DNA from: Synechocystis sp. LKSZ1
GTDB lineage: Bacteria > Cyanobacteriota > Cyanobacteriia > Cyanobacteriales > Microcystaceae
Direction: 5' to 3'
DNA length: 64,000 bases
Assembly: GCF_040436315.1 (NCBI RefSeq)
Contig: NZ_AP031572.1
Location: 2,480,001-2,544,000 of the forward strand
Below are positions 54,562 to 63,798 of the stretch, piece by piece. Every line of letters begins with the position of its first letter. Positions within the stretch are counted from its first letter, which is position 1. Position numbers and translations under genes: made by a program. Below the pieces are notes generated by a model, which was not told where the DNA came from, did no database searches, and worked only from the letters and a program-made list of their open reading frames with translations.

Positions 54562-57500
54562 ATGGAGCTGACGCTGGCCGATACCGTTATTCGTGAGCCG
54601 ATTGCCGTTTCCCCCGTAATCACTGTCAGGGAAGCTATCGCTCTGATGAGTGGGGCCCGCTCCTATGGTGAAGTTGACTCGACAACTCCGACAGAGGCCC
54701 AGCAGATGATGCTAGAAGCTCGGGCAAGTTGTGTGGTTGTCCTCGACGCCCAGCGGGTCATCGGCATTGTCACGGAACAGGATGTGGTGCGTCTCTGCGC
54801 TCAACAGCAATGCCTTGATGAAATATCGGTGGGTCAAGTAATGACAAGATCGGTACAGACCCTGCGGGAATCCACTATGACCGATCCCTTAGCAGTGTTT
54901 TCTGTACTCCAGCAAAACCATCTCCGCCCTTTACCCGTGGTGGATGAACAGGAGCATTTATTGGGCCTGGTAACTCCTGCCACCCTGCAACTGGCATTGC
55001 ACCCGACGGCCCTGTTGAACCTCCAGAAACAACTGCAACGAGAACGAACCGTGGCCCATTTAGCCACTCAAATTCGTGCTTCCCTGAGCCTACAAACGAT
55101 ATTAGAGACTGCTGTTGAGCAAATTCATCAAGTGATCGACTGCGATCGCGTTTACATTTGCCAATTTGGGCCGGACTATGCCGGGGTGGTGGTGGCCGAA
55201 TCCACTCATTTAGCCGAATCCCTGCTGGGAGTGCGGATTTTCGATACCTGCTTTCAGCAGGAGGTGCCCCATCTCTACCACGAGGGCTATGTGCGGGTCG
55301 TCCCAGACATCTACACCATGGAGATAGCTGATTGCCACCGGGCCTTACTCATTCGTCTGCATATTCGCGCCAAGGTGCTACTACCGCTCTTCTGTCGGGA
55401 GCAACTCTGGGGCCTGCTGAGTGTTTCCGAAAGTCATAGCGCAAGGGATTGGCAGGCGGACGAAGTGGATCTACTCCGCAACCTCGCCACGCAGTTGGCG
55501 ATCGCCATCCAGCAAGCCTCAACCTATGAACAACTGCAATTGGAGTTGCAAGAGCGCCAACAAAGAGAAGCCCAACTACGTCAGCTCACCCAACGCTTAC
55601 AAGAGGCTCAACGCATTGCCCATTTAGGCAACTGGGAACTGGATCATCGACAGAATCACCTCTATTGGTCGGAGGAGGTTTTTCGCATCTTCGAGATCGA
55701 TCCGCAGCAATTTGGGGCCTCCTACGAAGCCTTTCTCGATTTGGTGCATCCCGAGGATCGCCCGGTGGTCAATACAGTCTATGAAAATCATTTGAACAAT
55801 CACCAACCCTACAATCTGGTACATCGCCTGAAAATGGCTGATGGTCGTATCAAATATGTGCGTGAGCAGTGCGAAACCCGTTACAGTGCTGAGGGCACTC
55901 CCCTGCTCTCTCAGGGAACGGTGCAAGACATTACCCAACAGCGGCAGGCCGAACTAGAACGACTGCTGACCGCCCAAGCGCTGGAACAACTCAATATTGA
56001 ATTGGAAGACCGAGTGACCCAGCGCACTGCCGAACTGGCGGAACGGGAAGCTCGCTACCGGGGCTTGCTGGAAGAGGCCGCCGATGCCATTTTGTTGACC
56101 GATCTTCAGGGCAACATTCTAGAAGCGAACCAGAAAGCAGAACTGTTGTTGGGCTATCCTCTGGCAGAGCTGACAACCTTGCAGGTGACCCAATTGCACC
56201 CCCCGGAAGAACTCGAGCGGGTGGGCAGTACGTTTGCCGAAATTACTCAACAACAACGCACCCAAGTTCTGGATATCACCTGCCGTCGGCGCGATGGCGG
56301 AACGGTGCCGGTGGATATTACGGCCAGTGTGATTAACCTGAAGGGAGAAGTCCTGGTACAGGGGATTTTTCGTGACATCACTGAGCGCAAACAGATTGAA
56401 CTGGCCCTGCGGGAGTCTCAGCAATTCCTGCAAATGGTTCTGGATACCGTTCCCATTGCCGTTTTTTGGAAGGATCGCGCGTCTAACTATTTAGGGGCCA
56501 ATCGACGCTTTCTCCAGGATGCAGGTCTCAGTTCTGTTGCAGAATTAATCGGTAAAAATGACTTTGATCTGCTCTGGGGAGCGACAGAAGCCAAAGCCTA
56601 TCGTGCCGACGATTGCATGGTTATGGAAGGGGGCGAGGCCAAACTGGGCATCATCGAAACCGTTAGCAAATCCGACAATCAGATCCACTGGGCGGAGACG
56701 AATAAATTGCCTCTCCGTAATCTGGCAGGGGAGGTGGTCGGCGTTCTGGGAACGTCTCAGGATATTACCGAACGGAAAAACGCTGAAAATAGCTTACGAA
56801 CCCAGTTAGCGGCAATCGAGGCGGCGGTGGACGGGATTGCCATTCTTCAGGATGACCATTTCCTGTATCTCAATTCTGCCCACGTGAAAATGTTTGGTTA
56901 TGAGCAGGCAGAAGAGCTAATTGGACACAGTTGGCACATTTTGTATGGGCCTGAGGAGCTAGAGCGTTTCGATCGAGAAGTAAACCCCTCGTTATTAGCC
57001 CACCAGTCCTGGCAAGGAGAAGTCACCGCCACCCGCAAAGATGGCACCACTTTTCCTGAGCAGTTATCCCTAACTATTTCGGGGGACAATATCTTGATCT
57101 GCGTCTGCCAGGATATTAGTGCTCGCAAAGCGGCCGAACTGGCCCTGAAAGAGAGTGAAACTCGATTCCGGCGAGTGTTTGCGTCCAACGTGGTAGGGAT
57201 GATGTTTACCGACTTTAGCGGTCAAATCATGGATGCGAACGATCGTTTTCTGCAGATCATTGGCCGTAGTCGCGCTGACCTAGAAGCCCATCGCATCAAT
57301 TGGGCAGAGATGACTCCCCCAGAATATCTAGAAGCCGACCAGCAGGTGATGGCCCACCTACAACGCTACGGCGAGATTTCACCGTGGGAGAAAGAGTACC
57401 TGCGTCCAGATGGCAGTCGTGTCGCGGTCTTGCTCGGCATTGCCATGTTCTCTGAACGTGATAGTCGCTGTGTGTGTGTTGTACTCGACATCAGTGATCG

Positions 57501-60186
57501 TAAACAGGCCGAGGTCGAACGCCAGCAACTCTCCACCCGTCTAGAATTAGCAGCCAAGTCCGGCACCATTGGCATTTGGGATTGGGATATTAGCCACGAT
57601 AACCTGACCTGGGATAATTCGATGTACGAACTGTATGGTATTGTCCCTCATCAATTTGACAACATTTATCAGGCCTGGTTAAGCCGGGTTCATCCCGAAG
57701 ACCAACCCCGCACTCATCAGGCCATTCAGCAGGCATTAGCCGGGGAAAAAGACTACGACCCCGAGTTTCGAGTGCTACATCCCGATGGGAACCTCCGTTA
57801 TATCAAGGCCTATGGTGTGGTGAACCGCGATGCCCAGGGGCAACCCCAACGGATGATTGGCGTTAACTACGACGTGACGGAACAAAAACAGGCGGCACAG
57901 GCCTTGCAGGCGGCCAAAGAGGCGGCCGAATATGCCAACCGGGCCAAAAGTGAATTTTTGGCCCTGATGAGCCATGAGATTCGTACCCCGATGAATGCCA
58001 TCCTGGGCCTGACCTATCTGGCCCTCCAGGCCGAGCCGCCAGACCCCCAACAGGGGTATCTCAGCAAAATCCGAGTCGCGGCCCAGTCGCTTTTACAAAT
58101 TATCAATGATATTTTAGACCTCTCTAAAATTGAAGCCGGCAAACTGGAGCTGGAATGCATTCCCTTTGACCTCGATGAAGTTTTAAACCAGCTCACCAAT
58201 ATCCTGGCCCTCAAGGCCCTGGAGAAAGGGATAGAGTTAGTGTTCCAAGTAGACAAAGAAGTCCCGCAACAATTAATTGGCGATTCTCTGCGGTTACGCC
58301 AAGTGCTAATGAACCTAATTGGCAATGGCATCAAATTTACAGAAGTGGGAGGGGTGCGGGTTTCGATTACCGTCATCACCGCTGGCCCAGATACGGTTAA
58401 ACTCCGATTTGAGATCCAAGATACGGGCATTGGCATTGCTCCAGAGCAAATCACCAAGCTGTTCCAAGCCTTTACCCAAGCCGACCTGTCTATTACCCGC
58501 AAATACAGCGGCACGGGCCTGGGCCTGTCTATATGCAAGCGTCTAGTGACCTTAATGGGGGGAACGCTCGGTGTCGAAAGTGAAGTGAACCGGGGTAGTT
58601 GTTTCTATTTTGAGGTGACCTTGGGTTACATTCCCTCATCCCAGCTGCTCCCGGCCGTCGCAGTCTTGCCCGATTTAGAGGGCCTCAGGTCTTTGGTCGT
58701 CGATGACAATCCCCTCACCCGAGATACCTTAGAGCATATCTTAACCTCCTTTTCTTTTCGGGTCACCACGGCCAGTTCTGGGGCCGAGGCCCTGGCCTAT
58801 CTGCGTCAGGCCCACGATGACCCCTACCAACTAGCTCTGATTGATTGGTCGATGCCCGAAATGGATGGTCTCCAAACCATTCGTCAGATCAAATCCGACC
58901 CCAATTTATCCGCTCTGCCCCATATTTTGATGGTAACGGCCTATCATCAGGAAGTGATTCGGCAACAACTGACCGAGCTCGGCATTAACATCCTTTTACC
59001 GAAGCCCTTCAATCGCTCTCAGTTATACAACGCTATCCTGGGAAGCTTTGGTTATGCTCCCCCTAACCCGCCTAAACAAGCCGAGGACGTGAGTACCGAC
59101 CAGTACAAAACGGTCTTGCAGGGGGCCTCGGTATTGGTCGTTGAAGATAATGAGGTTAACCAACTGATTGCCCAGGAATTATTGGCAAGTGTGGGGATTC
59201 AGGTTGATCTCGCCGCATCGGGGGAAATTGCCCTGGCAAAAGTCCAAGCCCATCGTTACCAGGCCATCCTGATGGATATTCAAATGCCCAACTTGGACGG
59301 CCTGAGCACTACTCGTCGGATTCGCAATCTGAGTGTTGAGGTGGGCAACTTGGAGCAGGAGTATTTTGCGACGGTGCCTATTATCGCCATGACAGCCCAT
59401 GCCATGAAGACGGATCGGGCCAAGAGCCTGGCGGCTGGCATGAACGATCATATTGCCAAACCCATTGATCCCCAAGTCTTGTTCCATATCCTGGTTAAGT
59501 GGATTGCCCCCGAAACCACCTGGGAAGATCTGCTTTCTGCCCCTGTCCCCGACCAGCCAGCGGCCCTGCCCTTCACCGTGCCCGGCCTGGCGGTGGCCAC
59601 GGGCTTGGCAAGAGTTGGCGGGGATTCGGCGGTCTATGAACGTCTTTTACATCGCTTTTGCCAAAGTCATCACCCCACGCCGGAAGCGCTACAAACGGCC
59701 CTCGCTGTTGCGGATCGGGAGCAACTGGCCTACTTGGTTCATACCCTCAAAGGCTCCGCCGGTAATATTGGTGCCGAGGACTTATTTGACCAGGCCAGTT
59801 CCCTAGAAGCCAATTTAAGGAATGACGCCATCCCCCTTAGCTCCCTGGCGACGTCGGTGCTCAACTTGGCATCTCGCCTCCAAGATCTCCTGAGGGCCCT
59901 GGCCACGGTTCTGGATCAAGGGGATGATGCGGTTAGTTCCGAGGGATCGAGTCCGACCATCAGTCTCTCGGAGGTACTGTCGGTTTTGACTGAGATTTCA
60001 GATCTCCTCGAAACAGATTTGCCCGAAGGCATCGCTCGCCTTGACCACCTCCGCCAACACCGGTATGACCCTGTCCTGCAGGAGCACCTACAGGTGATCG
60101 CCGGTCATCTAGCCGAGTTTGATACGGATACTGCTCATACCCTTATACAATCACTAGTAACAGATTTAAAGACCGATAAACGATAA
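54562..60186 (+). CDS. CBS-CBCR-PAS hybrid histidine kinase with two receivers and HPt (K3)
   Basis: 1874 residues from ATG 54562 (AGGGGG five bases upstream; the TTG just before it is not needed). Order: CBS pair (about 1-150), GAF (about 170-345), six PAS domains (about 349-470, 499-615, 620-740, 751-865, 868-990, 994-1110), HisKA with His1138, HATPase, receiver 1 (Asp1428), receiver 2 (Asp1572), HPt (His1727). The GAF has Asp228-Thr-Cys230-Phe231 and Cys258-His259, 28 residues apart, the DXCF cyanobacteriochrome signature. The kinase core (MSHEIRTPMNAIL) is of the BarA/tripartite type and differs from that of K2. The HPt allows a full phosphorelay to another receiver, perhaps in K4. Confidence 0.9.
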   Translation: MELTLADTVIREPIAVSPVITVREAIALMSGARSYGEVDSTTPTEAQQMMLEARASCVVVLDAQRVIGIVTEQDVVRLCAQQQCLDEISVGQVMTRSVQTLRESTMTDPLAVFSVLQQNHLRPLPVVDEQEHLLGLVTPATLQLALHPTALLNLQKQLQRERTVAHLATQIRASLSLQTILETAVEQIHQVIDCDRVYICQFGPDYAGVVVAESTHLAESLLGVRIFDTCFQQEVPHLYHEGYVRVVPDIYTMEIADCHRALLIRLHIRAKVLLPLFCREQLWGLLSVSESHSARDWQADEVDLLRNLATQLAIAIQQASTYEQLQLELQERQQREAQLRQLTQRLQEAQRIAHLGNWELDHRQNHLYWSEEVFRIFEIDPQQFGASYEAFLDLVHPEDRPVVNTVYENHLNNHQPYNLVHRLKMADGRIKYVREQCETRYSAEGTPLLSQGTVQDITQQRQAELERLLTAQALEQLNIELEDRVTQRTAELAEREARYRGLLEEAADAILLTDLQGNILEANQKAELLLGYPLAELTTLQVTQLHPPEELERVGSTFAEITQQQRTQVLDITCRRRDGGTVPVDITASVINLKGEVLVQGIFRDITERKQIELALRESQQFLQMVLDTVPIAVFWKDRASNYLGANRRFLQDAGLSSVAELIGKNDFDLLWGATEAKAYRADDCMVMEGGEAKLGIIETVSKSDNQIHWAETNKLPLRNLAGEVVGVLGTSQDITERKNAENSLRTQLAAIEAAVDGIAILQDDHFLYLNSAHVKMFGYEQAEELIGHSWHILYGPEELERFDREVNPSLLAHQSWQGEVTATRKDGTTFPEQLSLTISGDNILICVCQDISARKAAELALKESETRFRRVFASNVVGMMFTDFSGQIMDANDRFLQIIGRSRADLEAHRINWAEMTPPEYLEADQQVMAHLQRYGEISPWEKEYLRPDGSRVAVLLGIAMFSERDSRCVCVVLDISDRKQAEVERQQLSTRLELAAKSGTIGIWDWDISHDNLTWDNSMYELYGIVPHQFDNIYQAWLSRVHPEDQPRTHQAIQQALAGEKDYDPEFRVLHPDGNLRYIKAYGVVNRDAQGQPQRMIGVNYDVTEQKQAAQALQAAKEAAEYANRAKSEFLALMSHEIRTPMNAILGLTYLALQAEPPDPQQGYLSKIRVAAQSLLQIINDILDLSKIEAGKLELECIPFDLDEVLNQLTNILALKALEKGIELVFQVDKEVPQQLIGDSLRLRQVLMNLIGNGIKFTEVGGVRVSITVITAGPDTVKLRFEIQDTGIGIAPEQITKLFQAFTQADLSITRKYSGTGLGLSICKRLVTLMGGTLGVESEVNRGSCFYFEVTLGYIPSSQLLPAVAVLPDLEGLRSLVVDDNPLTRDTLEHILTSFSFRVTTASSGAEALAYLRQAHDDPYQLALIDWSMPEMDGLQTIRQIKSDPNLSALPHILMVTAYHQEVIRQQLTELGINILLPKPFNRSQLYNAILGSFGYAPPNPPKQAEDVSTDQYKTVLQGASVLVVEDNEVNQLIAQELLASVGIQVDLAASGEIALAKVQAHRYQAILMDIQMPNLDGLSTTRRIRNLSVEVGNLEQEYFATVPIIAMTAHAMKTDRAKSLAAGMNDHIAKPIDPQVLFHILVKWIAPETTWEDLLSAPVPDQPAALPFTVPGLAVATGLARVGGDSAVYERLLHRFCQSHHPTPEALQTALAVADREQLAYLVHTLKGSAGNIGAEDLFDQASSLEANLRNDAIPLSSLATSVLNLASRLQDLLRALATVLDQGDDAVSSEGSSPTISLSEVLSVLTEISDLLETDLPEGIARLDHLRQHRYDPVLQEHLQVIAGHLAEFDTDTAHTLIQSLVTDLKTDKR

Positions 60187-60207
60187 TTTATGGATACCCT
60201 ATAGCCA

Positions 60208-61809
60208 ATGTCTACCACCCCCAAACCCAAAGTCTTGATTGTCGATGACAGTCCCGATAACCTCCAGATGCTGATGGAGATTTTGAAGACGGATTATGCC
60301 GTGGTGGTGGCAACAACGGGGGAAAAGGCCCTGCAGTTGGCTCGGAAAATCCCGCCCCCTGATCTGATTATTCTCGATGTCATTATGCCGGGTATGGATG
60401 GCTACGAAGTCTGTACCCAACTTAAGCAAGATTTCCAGACTCAGGCCATTCCGGTCATCTTTGTCACGGCCCTGGGGGAAGCGGGCCATGAATCCAAGGG
60501 CTTTGAACTAGGGGCAGTGGACTATATTATCAAGCCCTTTAGTCCCCCCGTCGTGAAAGCACGCCTCAAAAGCCACCTAACGATGCAACAACTCTACAAC
60601 GAACTCCAACAGACAAATCAGGAACTCTCACGAGCCACCCACCTGAAAGACGAATTTCTAGCCAATATGAGTCACGAACTGCGGACTCCCTTAAATGCGA
60701 TTTTGGGTATGACGGAAGGCCTCCAGGAAGGTATTTTTGGCCTCATTAACGAAAAGCAACTCAAGGCCCTGCGCACTGTTGAAAGTAGTGCGAATCATTT
60801 ACTTTCCCTGATTAATGACATTCTGGATGTAGCCAAAATTGAGGCGGGGAAAATCACCCTCGACTACGGTAGCACTTCAATAGAATCTTTGTGTCAATCA
60901 GCCTTAACTTTTATCAAACAGCCAGCTCTCAAAAAAAATATCCAACTGCAAACTGATATTCCCTCCGACCTATCTGACATATGGGCTGATGAAATCCGTC
61001 TGCGGCAGGTTTTATTAAATTTGTTGACCAATGCGGTGAAGTTCACCCCTGAGGGGGGCACCGTGACCCTAGCTCTTTCGGTTTTACCCCCAGAAAAGAA
61101 TGAACCGGCCTATCTCCGCTTTGCCATCACCGATACAGGCATTGGCATTGCGCCGGAAAATATGGTCAAATTATTTAAACCTTTTGTTCAAATTGACAGT
61201 GCTCTCAACCGGCAATACAATGGCACGGGCTTGGGGCTAGCCCTCGTGAAGCAGATTGTGGAACTCCACGGAGGTCACGTGGGTCTCGTCAGTGAATTAG
61301 GGGCCGGTAGTTGTTTCACGGTTGATCTGCCCTATGAGCCGAAGCCCGATTCCTCTCCCCACGCTCAGGATTTCTCCTACGCCAATGGGACGGGTCGTGT
61401 TATCCCTGAGACGAGCCCCTCTTTGAGACCGTCAGCCGCTTTAATTTTGCTGGTGGAAGATGAGCCAGCTAATGTAATTACAATTTCCAGCTATTTAGAG
61501 GTTAAAGGTTATCGTCTACTCTGTGCCAACGATGGGCGCGAAGCCATCGAACTGGCCCTGGCCCATCATCCCCATCTAATCTTGATGGATATACAAATGC
61601 CGGGAATGGATGGGCTAGAAGCCATACGGCAAATCCGTCAGCAGGAAGCTCTGCAGGAAACGCCGATCATTGCCCTAACGGCCCTGGCCGCGGAGGGAGA
61701 TCGAGAACGTTGTTTGGCGGCCGGAGCCGATGAGTACCTTAGTAAACCCGTGCGACTCAAGCAATTGGAGAAAACTATTCAGGCCTGGCTGGCTCACGGT
61801 CACTCATAA
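60208..61809 (+). CDS. Receiver - histidine kinase - receiver hybrid (K4)
   Basis: 533 residues, 21 bp after K3, so cotranscribed. N-terminal receiver (Asp57 in LIILDVIMPGMDG), a short coiled coil, HisKA with His156 (FLANMSHELRTPLNA), HATPase (GTGLGLALV) and a C-terminal receiver (Asp461). It has no sensor domain of its own, so its input is likely phosphorylation of the first receiver, for instance from the K3 HPt. From the HisKA onward it is closely similar to the end of K2 in protein and DNA. No DNA-binding output is present. Confidence 0.92.
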   Translation: MSTTPKPKVLIVDDSPDNLQMLMEILKTDYAVVVATTGEKALQLARKIPPPDLIILDVIMPGMDGYEVCTQLKQDFQTQAIPVIFVTALGEAGHESKGFELGAVDYIIKPFSPPVVKARLKSHLTMQQLYNELQQTNQELSRATHLKDEFLANMSHELRTPLNAILGMTEGLQEGIFGLINEKQLKALRTVESSANHLLSLINDILDVAKIEAGKITLDYGSTSIESLCQSALTFIKQPALKKNIQLQTDIPSDLSDIWADEIRLRQVLLNLLTNAVKFTPEGGTVTLALSVLPPEKNEPAYLRFAITDTGIGIAPENMVKLFKPFVQIDSALNRQYNGTGLGLALVKQIVELHGGHVGLVSELGAGSCFTVDLPYEPKPDSSPHAQDFSYANGTGRVIPETSPSLRPSAALILLVEDEPANVITISSYLEVKGYRLLCANDGREAIELALAHHPHLILMDIQMPGMDGLEAIRQIRQQEALQETPIIALTALAAEGDRERCLAAGADEYLSKPVRLKQLEKTIQAWLAHGHS

Positions 61810-61818
61810 TCTTTTGCT

Positions 61819-63429
61819 CTAGGCCCGACGGCTCAGGGCCGTTCTAATTTCTGCGTGGCGTTCACGGGTAATGGGATAATAGGCCGCAAGCACAATCCCG
61901 AACAGGAGGAAAACCGCTGGCAGGGGAGCCACGGCAAACCGAATTGCCCAGAGGGCACTATCCGGCTGGACAGGAATCGCTTCTCCGGGAATGCGGGGAA
62001 TAAACCCGGCGGCTTCTAAGGTGATACCCACTAAAAAGAGACCCAGGGCCAGCCCAATTTTTTGCAAAAGAACCATAAAAGCATAGAAAACCCCTTCCCG
62101 TCTTTGGCCCGTTTGCAGTTCATCCCAATCCACCACATCGGGAATCATCGACCAGGGAATCAGGTAGGCCACGGATACACCAAAACCCGCCAAAATGGCC
62201 AACAGATACATAGCAGTGATTTGCCCCGGTTGCAGGAGCCATAAACCCGTCTGGGCCCCCAACCACACCAGCATCCCCAGTACATAAACCACCTTTTTAT
62301 CCCAGCGCTGACAGAGGAATTGCCAGAAAAAGAGCATCAGCAAAGCCGTGCCCTGAACGGCCAGGGCCACCGTCCCCGATTGCTCTTCACTGAGACGCAT
62401 CCAACTAACAACGTAGTACACCAGGATCGAAGCGGTGAGTTGAACGGCTAACCAGGAGCAGAGGTAAATACCAATCACAAACAAAAAAGCCCGGTTAGCA
62501 AAGGCAATTTTGAGTTGGGCCAGCAGGGGTAAGGCCTCGGCACTGACCGTTGACCCCTGGTGGTTTTTGGTTTTCAGCAGATGGAACTCGGTTTTAATGT
62601 CCGTCAGCGTATAGCCAAAGGCCCCGACCATGGCTCCGAGCAGAAGCAGAAAAAAGACGAGGTGATCTAGGTTCCCGATGATCAAGCCATGGGCCAGGCC
62701 AACCCCCGCCAGAGCTAAACCCGTGAACAGTAACCCTTGACCCAAACGACGACGCAGACGCGGTTCCAGAATGGCCTGGTAGCCCCGTTCTTGCAAACGC
62801 AGGGCACACCAGAGGAGGGCCACGGTGGAGAGTACCGCACACATGATCCCTAGTTGCCAGAATTGGGCCTTGGGTTGGTTGGGTAAGCTCCGGGCAATCA
62901 GGATATAGAGAATCAGGGAAAGAATACTACCGCCAATGGAAAAGGCAAAGCGAAAACTGTTCAGGCGAGTCCGCTCGTTATAGTCCTGGGTCAACTCCGG
63001 GGTCATGGCCGTGTAAGGAAGATTGACCATGGTATAGGCCAAGTTAAAGCCAATGCCAACGGCGGTGTAGTAGGCAAATAGGCCCCATTGATTGACGCTG
63101 GCTTCAGAGCTGAAGTGGGGAATGAGCCACTGGGCCAGATAGAGCAAAACGAAGGGAACAATACCCGCCAGCATCCAGGGCAAACGGCGGCCCCAGGGGG
63201 TTTGCAGGCGATCACTCCATAGACCAACGATAGGATCATTCACCGCATCGAAAATTTTGCCGATCATCAGCACACTTCCGGCCAGGCCCGCTGGCAGGCC
63301 AGCCACATCGGTGAGAAAGAAGAGCAGATAAAAAACTAGGATATTGGCGGTAACGGCAGGGCCAAAATCCCCGGCCCCATAGGCCAATTTGGTACTGAAA
63401 TGGAGTTTTTCCGGGGACAGGGATGCCAT
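61819..63429 (-). CDS. GPH-family (MelB-like) cation/sugar symporter
   Basis: 536 residues with about 12 hydrophobic segments. The N-terminal LAYGAGDFGP and KIFDAVNDPIVGLWSDR blocks (with the Asp residues that bind cation in MelB) and WGRRLPW are typical of the glycoside-pentoside-hexuronide symporters. It lies in the plasma membrane. The middle loop near residues 280-300 is hydrophilic. The substrate is unknown. It starts 2 bp after the stop of a 46-residue membrane protein on the same strand. Confidence 0.88.
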   Translation of the reverse strand: MASLSPEKLHFSTKLAYGAGDFGPAVTANILVFYLLFFLTDVAGLPAGLAGSVLMIGKIFDAVNDPIVGLWSDRLQTPWGRRLPWMLAGIVPFVLLYLAQWLIPHFSSEASVNQWGLFAYYTAVGIGFNLAYTMVNLPYTAMTPELTQDYNERTRLNSFRFAFSIGGSILSLILYILIARSLPNQPKAQFWQLGIMCAVLSTVALLWCALRLQERGYQAILEPRLRRRLGQGLLFTGLALAGVGLAHGLIIGNLDHLVFFLLLLGAMVGAFGYTLTDIKTEFHLLKTKNHQGSTVSAEALPLLAQLKIAFANRAFLFVIGIYLCSWLAVQLTASILVYYVVSWMRLSEEQSGTVALAVQGTALLMLFFWQFLCQRWDKKVVYVLGMLVWLGAQTGLWLLQPGQITAMYLLAILAGFGVSVAYLIPWSMIPDVVDWDELQTGQRREGVFYAFMVLLQKIGLALGLFLVGITLEAAGFIPRIPGEAIPVQPDSALWAIRFAVAPLPAVFLLFGIVLAAYYPITRERHAEIRTALSRRA

Positions 63430-63431
63430 GG

Positions 63432-63572
63432 TTAGCCCACCACGTAGGCCACTTTTAAGGCCCAGATAATTAAGGCCCCGATACTGCCGAGGACAAGAAT
63501 AGCGGAAACAATGACCAGGACAGGCTTATCGGCCCCGTCAAATTTCATGATGCCACGGTTTAGGTCTGACAT
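63432..63572 (-). CDS. 46-residue single-helix membrane protein
   Basis: Reads MSDLNRGIMKFDGADKPVLV followed by a hydrophobic helix (about 17-41, ILVLGSIGALIIWALKVAY) and a stop. It is complete, and the GPH transporter follows 2 bp later, so translation is probably coupled. Single-helix proteins of this size are common subunits of photosynthetic and NDH complexes, but I do not recognise it. It may also be an accessory peptide of the transporter. Confidence 0.65.
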   Translation of the reverse strand: MSDLNRGIMKFDGADKPVLVIVSAILVLGSIGALIIWALKVAYVVG

Positions 63573-63714
63573 AAAAAGCTAACCCCTTGGGAAATGCAAG
63601 ATAAGGAAGAACAAGAAATTAGAATTTTTCAAGTTTTAAGTGTATCGTCTCCTTTACGGCTAGGTAGGTTTGCTTAATAACATTTAGCGTAAGTATCTTT
63701 GAGCGGGTGGGAGT

Positions 63715-63758
63715 CTTAACCTGGACATAATCGTTGCTGGAGGGGCTTGGGGTAAGAT
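63715..63758 (+). promoter_or_regulatory. Possible Pho box and -10 before ppk
   Basis: CTTAACCT (63715-63722) is a perfect unit of the cyanobacterial Pho box, followed at the normal 11 bp step by the poor copy CATAATCG. TAAGAT (63753-63758) could be the -10. The site is about 80 bp before the ppk start. Real Pho boxes usually have three units, so this is only suggestive. Confidence 0.3.
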
Positions 63759-63798
63759 TGGGGAAAGTTTTGCCCCGACGGCATTTTTCTCCAAAGCC

